Source: Candidatus Aenigmatarchaeota archaeon
GTDB lineage: Archaea > Aenigmatarchaeota > Aenigmatarchaeia > CG10238-14
DNA length: 15,381 bases
NCBI GenBank assembly: GCA_026397455.1
Contig: JAPLUX010000095.1
Span: forward strand, 1 to 15,381
Direction of reading: 5' to 3'
This document shows positions 8,534-14,924 of this stretch, piece by piece. A program made the translations under genes and the position numbers. The notes beneath the pieces were generated by a model. That model was given only the letters and a program-made list of their open reading frames with translations, had not been told where the DNA came from and did no database searches. Position 1 is the first letter of the stretch, and every line of letters starts with the position of its first letter.

Positions 8534-8770
8534 TCACATAAAAGCATCTAAATCTTTCTCACTCTTTTTGCATCCATTGTTGAATGACACTATAGCATCT
8601 TCAAAGTTAACTCCGAGTCTTGATGATTCTTTACTCTTTCTCTGTCTTATTTGGATGAACTGTCCTTTGTGGACTGGTATTTTCTCAGAATCCTCTTTTA
8701 TTACGAAATTGAACTGAAAAGTCGAAGGACCTTCAAAGGTTGAAATGACAGTTCCAATCGTTTTAGGCAT
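8534..8770 (-). CDS. Small protein resembling the HAS-barrel N-terminus of HerA-type helicases
   Basis: A 78-residue ORF, antisense to its neighbours. Residues about 4-42 (IGTVIST, PSTFQFNFVIKED, IPVHKGQFIQIR) resemble the small beta-barrel (HAS domain) at the N-terminus of archaeal HerA and HerA-like ATPases, which typically reads as a Gly-Val start, an F.F.v strand and a KGQFV.v strand. The tail (about 43-78) is not recognised, and the ATPase domain is absent: the frame stops one base from the convergent surface-protein stop codon. It could be a standalone barrel, a remnant of a HerA gene, or a chance likeness in a small hypothetical protein. ATG start at 8770; its 33-base gap to sucC implies divergent transcription. 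Confidence 0.5.
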   Translation of the reverse strand: MPKTIGTVISTFEGPSTFQFNFVIKEDSEKIPVHKGQFIQIRQRKSKESSRLGVNFEDAIVSFNNGCKKSEKDLDAFM

Positions 8771-8803
8771 AGTTTAAATTATTATTCTTAAAAAGAGATA
8801 AAC

Positions 8804-9946
8804 ATGATACTGCTTGAACACGAAGCCAAATGTATTTTTAAGGAATACGGCATACCAGTACCGTCTGGCGAAGTTGCTTATAATGGAAGAGAAGCTAGTG
8901 AAATATCTTTACGATATAAATTTCCAGTTATGATCAAAGCTCAGGTTACTGTAGGAGGAAGAGGAAAGGTTCATGCTATTCGTTCAGCGGATTCATCTCA
9001 AGAAGCTGAATCTATAACTAATAAACTTTTGAGTATGGAAATAAAAGGAAAAAAGGTTCAATGCGTTCTAGTGGAAGAAAAACTCCCTTCAATAAACGAA
9101 CTGTACTTTGGAATAACTGTGGATAGAGATAATCGCTGTTACATAGCTATGGGTTCTTCTGAAGGCGGTATGAACATAGAAGAAGTGTCACAAGAAAAAA
9201 TTATCAAAGTCCGGGTTGATCCAGAATTCGGATTTCGTCAATATCATGCTATCAAAATTGCCAAAGGTATGGGTTACACAGGTGATCAAATGCTTAAACT
9301 TTCAAGATTGTTTGTTAAATTTTATCAGATGGCTATGGATAAAGATGCTGAACTAGCAGAAATTAATCCTCTTATTGAAACATCTCAAGGGGAATTTATT
9401 GCTGCAGATGCTCGTTTACCGATAGACGATGCTGCAATTTATCGACATCCTGAGTTTAATGAAATATTGAAAAAGAGAGAAGCTGAACTTTCTCCACAAG
9501 AACTTTATGCTAAAAAATGTGGATTCTCGTATGTCAAGCTCGACGGGAACATTGGTTTGATCGGAAACGGTGCAGGCCTTAATATGGCTACTCAAGATAT
9601 GGTTGGCTATTACGGAGGAAAATCGGCGAACTTTCTTGATTTGGGTGGTGGTGCTACAGCTGATAGGATGTATGATGCCCTTTCTATAGTACTGCCTGAC
9701 TCACAAGTTAAAGCAGTATTTGTAAATATTATGGGTGGAATTACTAGATGTGATGAAATTGCTAAAGGTATTTTGAAGGCAAGAAAACAATTGAAATATG
9801 AGAAACCCATGGTCATAAGACTAGTCGGAACAAATGAGGAAGAAGGAAGACGAATATTAACAGATGAAGGCATTAATGTTATCGACAGCATGGAAGAAGG
9901 CGCAAAAATGGTAGTTGAAATTATTCAGAAAAGAAATAAGAATTAA
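8804..9946 (+). CDS. sucC: Succinyl-CoA synthetase (ADP/GDP-forming) beta subunit
   Basis: With the alpha subunit (SucD) it interconverts succinyl-CoA plus NDP and phosphate with succinate, CoA and NTP. The 380 residues match full-length SucC. The N-terminal ATP-grasp domain has KAQV (K45) and GGRGK (51-55) for nucleotide binding, and AEINPL with N188 plus D202 in AADAR for magnesium. The C-terminal CoA-ligase-like domain carries GNGAGLNMATQD (254-265), ANFLDLGGGA and VNIMGGITRCD. All these are intact, so the protein looks functional. The domain order excludes the shorter archaeal acetyl-CoA synthetase beta subunit. SucD, which holds the catalytic His, is not next to it: nine bases downstream is a phosphoesterase. 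A malate-CoA ligase large subunit is a less likely alternative. Confidence 0.92.
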   Translation: MILLEHEAKCIFKEYGIPVPSGEVAYNGREASEISLRYKFPVMIKAQVTVGGRGKVHAIRSADSSQEAESITNKLLSMEIKGKKVQCVLVEEKLPSINELYFGITVDRDNRCYIAMGSSEGGMNIEEVSQEKIIKVRVDPEFGFRQYHAIKIAKGMGYTGDQMLKLSRLFVKFYQMAMDKDAELAEINPLIETSQGEFIAADARLPIDDAAIYRHPEFNEILKKREAELSPQELYAKKCGFSYVKLDGNIGLIGNGAGLNMATQDMVGYYGGKSANFLDLGGGATADRMYDALSIVLPDSQVKAVFVNIMGGITRCDEIAKGILKARKQLKYEKPMVIRLVGTNEEEGRRILTDEGINVIDSMEEGAKMVVEIIQKRNKN

Positions 9947-9955
9947 GTGCTTTTT

Positions 9956-10714
9956 ATGATTCGATTTCTCAAAAATTTTCCAGCACTTTTCATTCAAGAA
10001 ATAAAAACTATTGTTATCGCTGACTTACACGTAGGAATAGAATACGAGCTTTACAAGTCAGGTATTCGCATTCCAAGTCAAGTAGCTGAAATGAAGAAAA
10101 ATATTTTTGATTTGATTAAAAAGACTAAAGCTAAACGTTTAGTAATTCTCGGTGACTTAAAACATGATGTTCCTGGCATAAGTTATCAAGAGATGAAAGA
10201 AATTCCTGGATTGATGAAAGATTTGTCTCAAAAAATAAAAGTTGATGTATGCTTAGGCAATCATGACACTTACATAAAAAAATTGTCACCAGAAGAAATT
10301 AAGATACACGGATCTGAAGGATTCAAGATAGAAAGATTCGGTTTCATTCATGGTCATGCTTGGCCTTCAAAGGAATTGTTATCATGTGATTGTCTGATAA
10401 CTGGCCATACGCATCCTGTTATTCAGTTTACAGATAAGTTTGGTTACAGGATCATTGAACCTGTTTGGATAAAAAATAAAATCGATAAAGAAAAAATAAA
10501 ACAGAGATACAAAGTTGAAACTACAGGAAAAATGGAATTCATAATCATGCCTGCTTTCAATCGTTTGTTAGGAGGAACTCCTGTTAACGTCAAGAGAAAT
10601 AATGATGAACTCCTTGGACCATTGTTAAAGAATAATTTTGTTGACATGAATGAAAGTGAAATTTATTTGTTGGACGGAACTTATCTCGGAAAATTGAAAA
10701 ATCTTGTTGATTGA
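9956..10714 (+). CDS. SbcD/Mre11-related metallophosphoesterase (COG1407, PdeM-like)
   Basis: A 252-residue single-domain calcineurin-like phosphoesterase of the archaeal SbcD-related group; bacterial relatives (PdeM) go with Lhr-type helicases and DNA ligase in DNA damage response. All metal motifs are present: ADLHVG with D23 and H25; GDLKHD (66-71); GNHD (101-104); HGHAW (132-136); GHTH (150-153). The segment LYKSGIRIPSQ after motif I is typical of this group. No capping or Rad50-binding region is present, unlike the true Mre11 at 3355. I chose ATG 9956, nine bases after the sucC stop; a GTG at 9947 touching that stop is also possible. Cotranscription with sucC is likely from spacing. The physiological substrate is not known to me. 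Confidence 0.85.
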   Translation: MIRFLKNFPALFIQEIKTIVIADLHVGIEYELYKSGIRIPSQVAEMKKNIFDLIKKTKAKRLVILGDLKHDVPGISYQEMKEIPGLMKDLSQKIKVDVCLGNHDTYIKKLSPEEIKIHGSEGFKIERFGFIHGHAWPSKELLSCDCLITGHTHPVIQFTDKFGYRIIEPVWIKNKIDKEKIKQRYKVETTGKMEFIIMPAFNRLLGGTPVNVKRNNDELLGPLLKNNFVDMNESEIYLLDGTYLGKLKNLVD

Positions 10715-10718
10715 AATC

Positions 10719-10725
10719 TTTTTTT
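10719..10725 (+). terminator. T7 tract, possible archaeal terminator
   Basis: A run of seven T starts four bases after the phosphoesterase stop codon, in the 44-base gap before the next gene. T tracts alone can terminate archaeal transcription. The adjacent AATTGTCAATT (10726-10736) is an 11-base near-palindrome too small to form a real stem and might instead be an operator half-site pair. Confidence 0.4.
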
Positions 10726-10758
10726 AATTGTCAATTCCAAATAATTAATAGATAGTAA

Positions 10759-11691
10759 ATGCGAATAAAACAAATTTTAATAATAATTTTTGCCTTAGCG
10801 ATAACATCTTTTATCGGATACAAATTTGGGTTATCACAATCTGGTAATGTTCTTAAGAGTGTAGTTGAACCTGGATCGATGGTCACCGAGGCTAGCTATG
10901 TGATTTTCACTGATGGAGCAATGATTTATGCAAGAGACGGTAACACAGGAGAGATAGTCAATTCTAATACAGATGCTTCTACTGTAATAAACTGGGCAAT
11001 AAACCAATTAACGAATGGAGGAAAAATATTCATAAAAGCAGGAACATATGAACTTTCTTCATACATTAACGTTGGTACTAATACTTGGGATATCCCATTT
11101 ACGATTGAAGGTGAAGGGTTCAATACTATATTGAAAATTGCAGATAATACTAATACTCCAATCATTAGAAGTAGATGCGCCGTAACTACAGGATGTGTAA
11201 ATGGTTTTGTGCATTTAAGAAATTTTCAAATTGATGGTAACAAGGATAACAACAATTTTGGATCATATTGTATTGAATGGGCCGTTTATCAAGGAACTAT
11301 TGAAAATATAAAAATCAAAAATTGTAAGAGTCATGGTATTTATTTAATAGGCAACGGGACAGGGGCATCTGCATCTGACAACAGCATTCATAATGTGATA
11401 ATTGCTAATTGTGATGGGGACGGAATAAGGGCACATGGAATTAATGGAGGAAATGCAGCTGACAACAGAATAACGGATTCAACTATTTTCAACAACAAAG
11501 GGAACGGAATTTATTATGATCAAGGAAACCCAACCATTATCGGAAATGCAATATACGGCAATGATAAAAGCGGTATTGTCATCTACCAATTAATTTGGGG
11601 ACAGATTAGTGAAAATCAAATTGCAGGAAATGGCGAACACGGAATTTACTTTTATAATGGATTCTTTTTAACTCAACCTACAAGACAATGA
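10759..11691 (+). CDS. Secreted parallel beta-helix protein, N-terminal part of a frame-disrupted gene
   Basis: Encodes 310 residues: a MRIKQI hydrophobic segment (about 4-20), a GLSQSG...EPGSM..E linker, a YVIFTDG...YARDGNTGEI entry motif, NGGKIFIKAGTYEL (pectate-lyase-3-like start), then N-rich right-handed beta-helix coils with repeated GI/GN..I..N turns. The sequence ends abruptly as FFLTQPTRQ. The tandem paralogue (12094-13443) is 449 residues and continues through this point. The missing remainder lies in the -1 frame immediately downstream (11688-12092). One extra T in the T5 run at 11665-11669 would join both into a 444-residue protein reading NGFFFNSTYKTMNIKIIGN. So this is a broken gene, a sequencing indel, or a programmed frameshift. 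Likely role: carbohydrate-binding or cell-surface adhesin, or tailspike-like protein; no catalytic residues were identified. Confidence 0.8.
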   Translation: MRIKQILIIIFALAITSFIGYKFGLSQSGNVLKSVVEPGSMVTEASYVIFTDGAMIYARDGNTGEIVNSNTDASTVINWAINQLTNGGKIFIKAGTYELSSYINVGTNTWDIPFTIEGEGFNTILKIADNTNTPIIRSRCAVTTGCVNGFVHLRNFQIDGNKDNNNFGSYCIEWAVYQGTIENIKIKNCKSHGIYLIGNGTGASASDNSIHNVIIANCDGDGIRAHGINGGNAADNRITDSTIFNNKGNGIYYDQGNPTIIGNAIYGNDKSGIVIYQLIWGQISENQIAGNGEHGIYFYNGFFLTQPTRQ

Positions 11692-12092
11692 ACATTAAAA
11701 TTATCGGTAATCATTTTATGGCTAGAAAAAGTGGAAATCAAACAAAATGTGGAGTTGAACTTAACACTTATACTTCAAACATTATAATAATTGGGAATGA
11801 TATCGCTTCTGGAACTTATGGAACAACTAAAGTTTTGAATGGAGGGAGCAACAACATCATTCATGACAACGTAGGTTACATTACCGAGAAAAGTGGAACA
11901 GAAACTATTCCAGAAGGTTCGACTTCTATAACTGTAAATCATGATTTAGCTAGCATACCAAAAATAGTTACAATAACACCAAACAAACAAACCGATTTCT
12001 GGGTTACTGATAAGACTTCTAGTCAATTCACTATAAACATTCCTTCTTCAATAACTGGAGGGGTTTCGTTCGATTGGTACGCAGAGGTATAA
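11688..12092 (+). CDS. C-terminal part of the frame-disrupted beta-helix protein, with WYAEV module
   Basis: Encodes 134 residues. Its first ~45 residues (NIKIIGNHF, NIIIIGNDI) are further beta-helix coils, not a natural N-terminus, and there is no signal peptide. It continues with GYITEKSGT, then a beta-rich module ending FDWYAEV, equivalent to the end of the next gene (GYVTENSGT ... VDWYAEV). The ATG at 11688 overlaps the upstream TGA as ATGA, so restart translation is formally possible, but a cytoplasmic half beta-helix would make little sense. Best read as the second half of the gene starting at 10759. The C-terminal module resembles those capping beta-helix proteins of archaea and phage tail proteins; this is from memory of the family pattern. 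Confidence 0.75.
   Translation: MNIKIIGNHFMARKSGNQTKCGVELNTYTSNIIIIGNDIASGTYGTTKVLNGGSNNIIHDNVGYITEKSGTETIPEGSTSITVNHDLASIPKIVTITPNKQTDFWVTDKTSSQFTINIPSSITGGVSFDWYAEV
12084..12088 (+). promoter_or_regulatory. Shine-Dalgarno site embedded in the WYAEV codons
   Basis: GAGGT, five bases before the ATG at 12094, lies inside the GAG-GTA (Glu-Val) codons that end the preceding ORF. It should couple translation of the second beta-helix gene to the first. The same GAGGT recurs at 13435-13439 at the end of the second copy, but there it is about 29 bases from the next plausible start and not obviously used. Confidence 0.6.
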
Positions 12093-12093
12093 T

Positions 12094-13443
12094 ATGAGAA
12101 TAAAACAAATCTTGATAATAGTTTTTGTAATAACTATTTCTGGGTTTTTTGGTTATAGATTCGGTTTATCTCAATCAGGTCAGTTTCTTAAAAGTGTGGT
12201 GGAACCAGGGTCAATGGTAAGTGAAGTATCTTATATTGTATTTACTGATGGAACTAACATTTACGCCAGGAATGGAATGACTGGAGAAATAGAATTTCAA
12301 GGTACTGATGCCACAACAATAATTCAATCGACGATAAATTCTTTAGGAACTAATGGAGGGAAGATTTTCATAAAAGAAGGCACTTATCTATTAACAGATA
12401 CTATTTATTTGAATAGCCGAATAGCTCTTGATGGTGTAAAAGGTGAAACTGAACTTACACTGGTCGATAACGTAAACAAGAATGTTTTAAGCACTATCAC
12501 AACAAACAACAACTATTACATAACGATAAGTAATTTAAAAATTAATGGAAATAAACAAAATAATCCAGTGGGCTTGTCAGGAATCTATTTATGGCAAACA
12601 TATTTTTCTCGCTTTGAAAATCTTCAAATAACTAATAATAAGGGACATGGTATAAATATCAGTGCTAGTTCTGGAAATAAATCAGATGTAAATCTTTTTG
12701 TTAATAACATGATTAATGCCAATGACGGAGATGGAATCCATTTTGAAAGATACGCATACGGACAAAAAGTCATAAGTAACACCATCTTTAATAACAGTAT
12801 CGGAATTTATGTCAGAGATACAGCAGAATCCATTTTTACTAATAATGCTATCTGGGAAAATGTAAGAGGCTTCTATTCAAACTATCTAAGTAGATCAATC
12901 ATAGAAGGAAATGTAATTCATGATCAAAGGCAAGATGGAATTGAGATTAGTGGTTCTGATGGTTATGAATCATGGTCTTTGGTAATTGTAGGAAATATGA
13001 TTCGAGGCAATAGTCAAGAAAGTGCAGGAAACTATGATGGTATTCGCTTAACGAGAATGAAGAATAGTGAAGTACATGACAATATAATTGATGGAATAAT
13101 AAATGGCGTGAATTATCACAGATATGGTATTTATGAGTTGGCTACATCTTTCAATAATTCTATAAAGAATAATTATGTTAAGGGAAGTGTGACAACATCA
13201 ATTTTAAGTTTGGGCAGTCAAACAATCGTGAGAAACAATTATGGATATGTTACAGAAAATAGTGGAACTTCAACTGTAATCAACAATCAATGGGTTCCTC
13301 ATGGATTAGCATTAACGCCTTCAATTGTAACTCTAACATCTCACAGTAATGTAAACGTTTGGGTGAATGACAGAAACGCTACACATTTCCAAATAGGTGT
13401 TTCAAGCGAGACGGTTACAGTAGATTGGTATGCAGAGGTATAA
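12094..13443 (+). CDS. Secreted parallel beta-helix protein (intact paralogue) with WYAEV C-terminal module
   Basis: A 449-residue paralogue of the preceding broken gene, in the same order: MRIKQI hydrophobic segment (about 4-20) with no clear cleavage site, so possibly an N-terminal membrane anchor; FGLSQSG...VVEPGSM linker; YIVFTDGTNIYARNG entry motif; NGGKIFIKEGTYLL; many N-rich coils of a right-handed beta-helix (NosD/pectate-lyase-like fold); GYVTENSGT; and a terminal beta module ending VDWYAEV. The two copies differ at many codons, so the duplication is not recent. Probable role is surface carbohydrate binding or processing, or a tailspike-like adhesin; I identified no catalytic residues. 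It starts one base after the previous stop and has a good internal Shine-Dalgarno site. Confidence 0.8.
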   Translation: MRIKQILIIVFVITISGFFGYRFGLSQSGQFLKSVVEPGSMVSEVSYIVFTDGTNIYARNGMTGEIEFQGTDATTIIQSTINSLGTNGGKIFIKEGTYLLTDTIYLNSRIALDGVKGETELTLVDNVNKNVLSTITTNNNYYITISNLKINGNKQNNPVGLSGIYLWQTYFSRFENLQITNNKGHGINISASSGNKSDVNLFVNNMINANDGDGIHFERYAYGQKVISNTIFNNSIGIYVRDTAESIFTNNAIWENVRGFYSNYLSRSIIEGNVIHDQRQDGIEISGSDGYESWSLVIVGNMIRGNSQESAGNYDGIRLTRMKNSEVHDNIIDGIINGVNYHRYGIYELATSFNNSIKNNYVKGSVTTSILSLGSQTIVRNNYGYVTENSGTSTVINNQWVPHGLALTPSIVTLTSHSNVNVWVNDRNATHFQIGVSSETVTVDWYAEV

Positions 13444-13450
13444 AAATAAA
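13439..13450 (+). promoter_or_regulatory. Possible TATA box overlapping a stop codon
   Basis: TATAAAAATAAA spans the TAA stop of the second beta-helix gene and lies about 19-30 bases upstream of the ATG at 13469, the right distance for a leaderless transcript of the next gene. A second TTTATAAAAAG (13458-13468) is nearer. Confidence 0.35.
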
Positions 13451-13468
13451 AAAACAATTTATAAAAAG

Positions 13469-14335
13469 ATGAAAAACATGAAAATAAGAAGTTCAATTCT
13501 TTATGTTTTGATTATCATCTCTATTCTATCAATTCCAATCGTTTTTTCAAATATTGTTGAAATCCTATTAGAATTCGGTACGGGAATTAACATAGAATTA
13601 GGTTCAGGGGTAAACATCACTGAAGGTACAGTAATAAGACTAACAGGTTTGAACTGCAACCTGACAGTTGTAGGTAATCACATTGTTGACAATATGGTCG
13701 TCTACCCAAATTATCTGTTACTCAACACATCTCTGAGGAACTTAACACACATACTTAATGTTCCATACATTTATTCACCTGAAAATAAAGTACTCAATAT
13801 AACTTGCAGTCAACCAAACACTGAAACTACTCTGACTGTAGACATTTCAGACTTGAACAGTATAAAAATATACGAAGTATCTGAGCCAGCTAATCTAACT
13901 TCTGTTGATTGGTCCCCTGCAAGTCAGAATTTTTCATTCACAGTGAATGCTCCATCAGGTATATCTACAGTAAAGGTTTATTGGCCAGATAGCAACGAAC
14001 CAACTATTAAAGAATGCACATCAACTTCATGTATCTCAAGTTGGGATTCTGCTACACAAATTTTAACTTTAACAGCAATCCATTCTTCTCCAGTTACGTG
14101 GACTATACATGCAGAGACTCTTGTTACAACAACAGTAATATCCACAACAACCACCACAACACCCGATAATGAAAAACCTCAATGGTCAAACTTATATCGC
14201 AATCCACCAGAACCTACAGTCATAACAACACTTGATCCAGTTACTATAAACGTGACATGGTCTGATAATAATGGTTTAAATACTGTGATTATTTGGGAAA
14301 ACTCGACAGGAGGATGGCAGGGACATGTTGTCTAA
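13469..14335 (+). CDS. Secreted Thr-linker protein ending inside an Ig-like domain
   Basis: A 288-residue protein, function not recognised. It has a signal peptide with long hydrophobic core (about 7-24, SILYVLIIISILSIPIVFS), an N-terminal beta-rich region with many sequons (NIT, NLT, NTS), a second beta region (about 140-215), a Thr-rich linker (about 219-231), then KPQWSNLYRNPPEP introducing an Ig-like domain: INVTWSDNNGLNTVIIWENSTGGWQGH, then stop. The same domain in other archaeal surface proteins continues for another ~40 residues (Y.YTIPAS...GTVVG), so this copy looks truncated. There is no C-terminal anchor. ATG 13469 is preferred over 13430 (inside the previous gene, Lys-rich extension) for its TATA spacing; ATG 13478 is also possible. 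Confidence 0.65.
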   Translation: MKNMKIRSSILYVLIIISILSIPIVFSNIVEILLEFGTGINIELGSGVNITEGTVIRLTGLNCNLTVVGNHIVDNMVVYPNYLLLNTSLRNLTHILNVPYIYSPENKVLNITCSQPNTETTLTVDISDLNSIKIYEVSEPANLTSVDWSPASQNFSFTVNAPSGISTVKVYWPDSNEPTIKECTSTSCISSWDSATQILTLTAIHSSPVTWTIHAETLVTTTVISTTTTTTPDNEKPQWSNLYRNPPEPTVITTLDPVTINVTWSDNNGLNTVIIWENSTGGWQGHVV

Positions 14336-14366
14336 CTATAAAATAATATTTATTCGTAAAAAATAA

Positions 14367-14377
14367 TATATAAAAAG
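14367..14377 (+). promoter_or_regulatory. TATA-like motif before the next surface protein gene
   Basis: TATATAAAAAG lies 12-22 bases before the ATG at 14389, closer than ideal for a leaderless start. A similar TTTATAAAAAG occurs 10-20 bases before the ATG at 13478. Farther up, AATAATATTTATT (14342-14354) is a better-spaced alternative. The 53-base gap holds no other recognisable element. Confidence 0.3.
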
Positions 14378-14388
14378 AGATTGATTGA

Positions 14389-14913
14389 ATGAAAAAGGAT
14401 TTCATAATATATTTGATATTAATATCACTTTTAATAATACCTATAGTTTATTCTCTAGCATCTATATTTACTAATAAATCAACTTATAATAAATTAGAGA
14501 CAGTTAACATTGAAGGAACTGGTTTTACATTATCCAAGGGGTTATCTGTTGCTGTTAAGATCTGGGATTCAAATAATAATCTTGTTTACTTGAATGTAAC
14601 TACGATTAACAATACTTTTGGATTCAGTGCTGAGCCTTATATTATCCCAGATAATAGACCTTCAGGACCTTGGATTATCACTGCAAATACTTCTGCTGAA
14701 TCTGCTCAGACAACTTTTACTGTTTCAACTGATAAGAACCCTCTATATTACAATTTTAAGCGTGATAAAACAGTTGTCACGATTTTAGATGTAGTTCAAA
14801 TCAATGTAACATGGGAAGATGATGTCAATATGAATAATGTATTTATTTGGGAAAACAGAACTGGTAATTGGGTAGGTCATCAATGTGTTCTTGCTACGGG
14901 GATATGCTCATAG
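14389..14913 (+). CDS. Secreted Ig-like surface protein ending inside a second Ig-like domain
   Basis: A 174-residue protein of unknown function. The signal peptide (about 5-23, FIIYLILISLLIIPIVYS) is similar to that of the preceding protein. Residues about 24-112 form one Ig-like/filamin-type beta domain (FTNKSTYNKLETVNIEGTGF ... WIITANTSAESAQTTFTV). A second domain starts (YYNFKRDKTVVTILDVVQINVTWEDD) and stops after FIWENRTGNWVGHQ plus a short CVLATGICS tail. That second domain parallels the end of the preceding protein (TVIIWENSTGGWQGH) and is likewise cut at the same place. No anchor is present. The expected continuation of the domain appears in the next gene. Confidence 0.65.
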   Translation: MKKDFIIYLILISLLIIPIVYSLASIFTNKSTYNKLETVNIEGTGFTLSKGLSVAVKIWDSNNNLVYLNVTTINNTFGFSAEPYIIPDNRPSGPWIITANTSAESAQTTFTVSTDKNPLYYNFKRDKTVVTILDVVQINVTWEDDVNMNNVFIWENRTGNWVGHQCVLATGICS

Positions 14914-14916
14914 GTG
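14912..14916 (+). promoter_or_regulatory. Shine-Dalgarno site for the last gene
   Basis: GGTGG overlaps the end of the preceding stop codon (TAG) and lies eight bases before the ATG at 14925. It supports that start over the ATG at 14946 and indicates cotranscription with the preceding gene. Confidence 0.6.
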
Positions 14917-14924
14917 GTTAATGA

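Noticed and set aside
9610..9891. Minus-strand open frame inside sucC
   Set aside because: It lies opposite the strongly conserved CoA-ligase region and has no domain character of its own.
10759..13443. The two beta-helix genes as a recent duplication or mobile element
   Set aside because: The copies differ at many codons, and I saw no flanking inverted repeats or transposase.
13430..13468. Upstream ATG (13430) as start of the Thr-linker protein
   Set aside because: It lies inside the WYAEV codons of the previous gene and adds a Lys-rich stretch before the signal peptide; the downstream ATG has a better-spaced TATA box.
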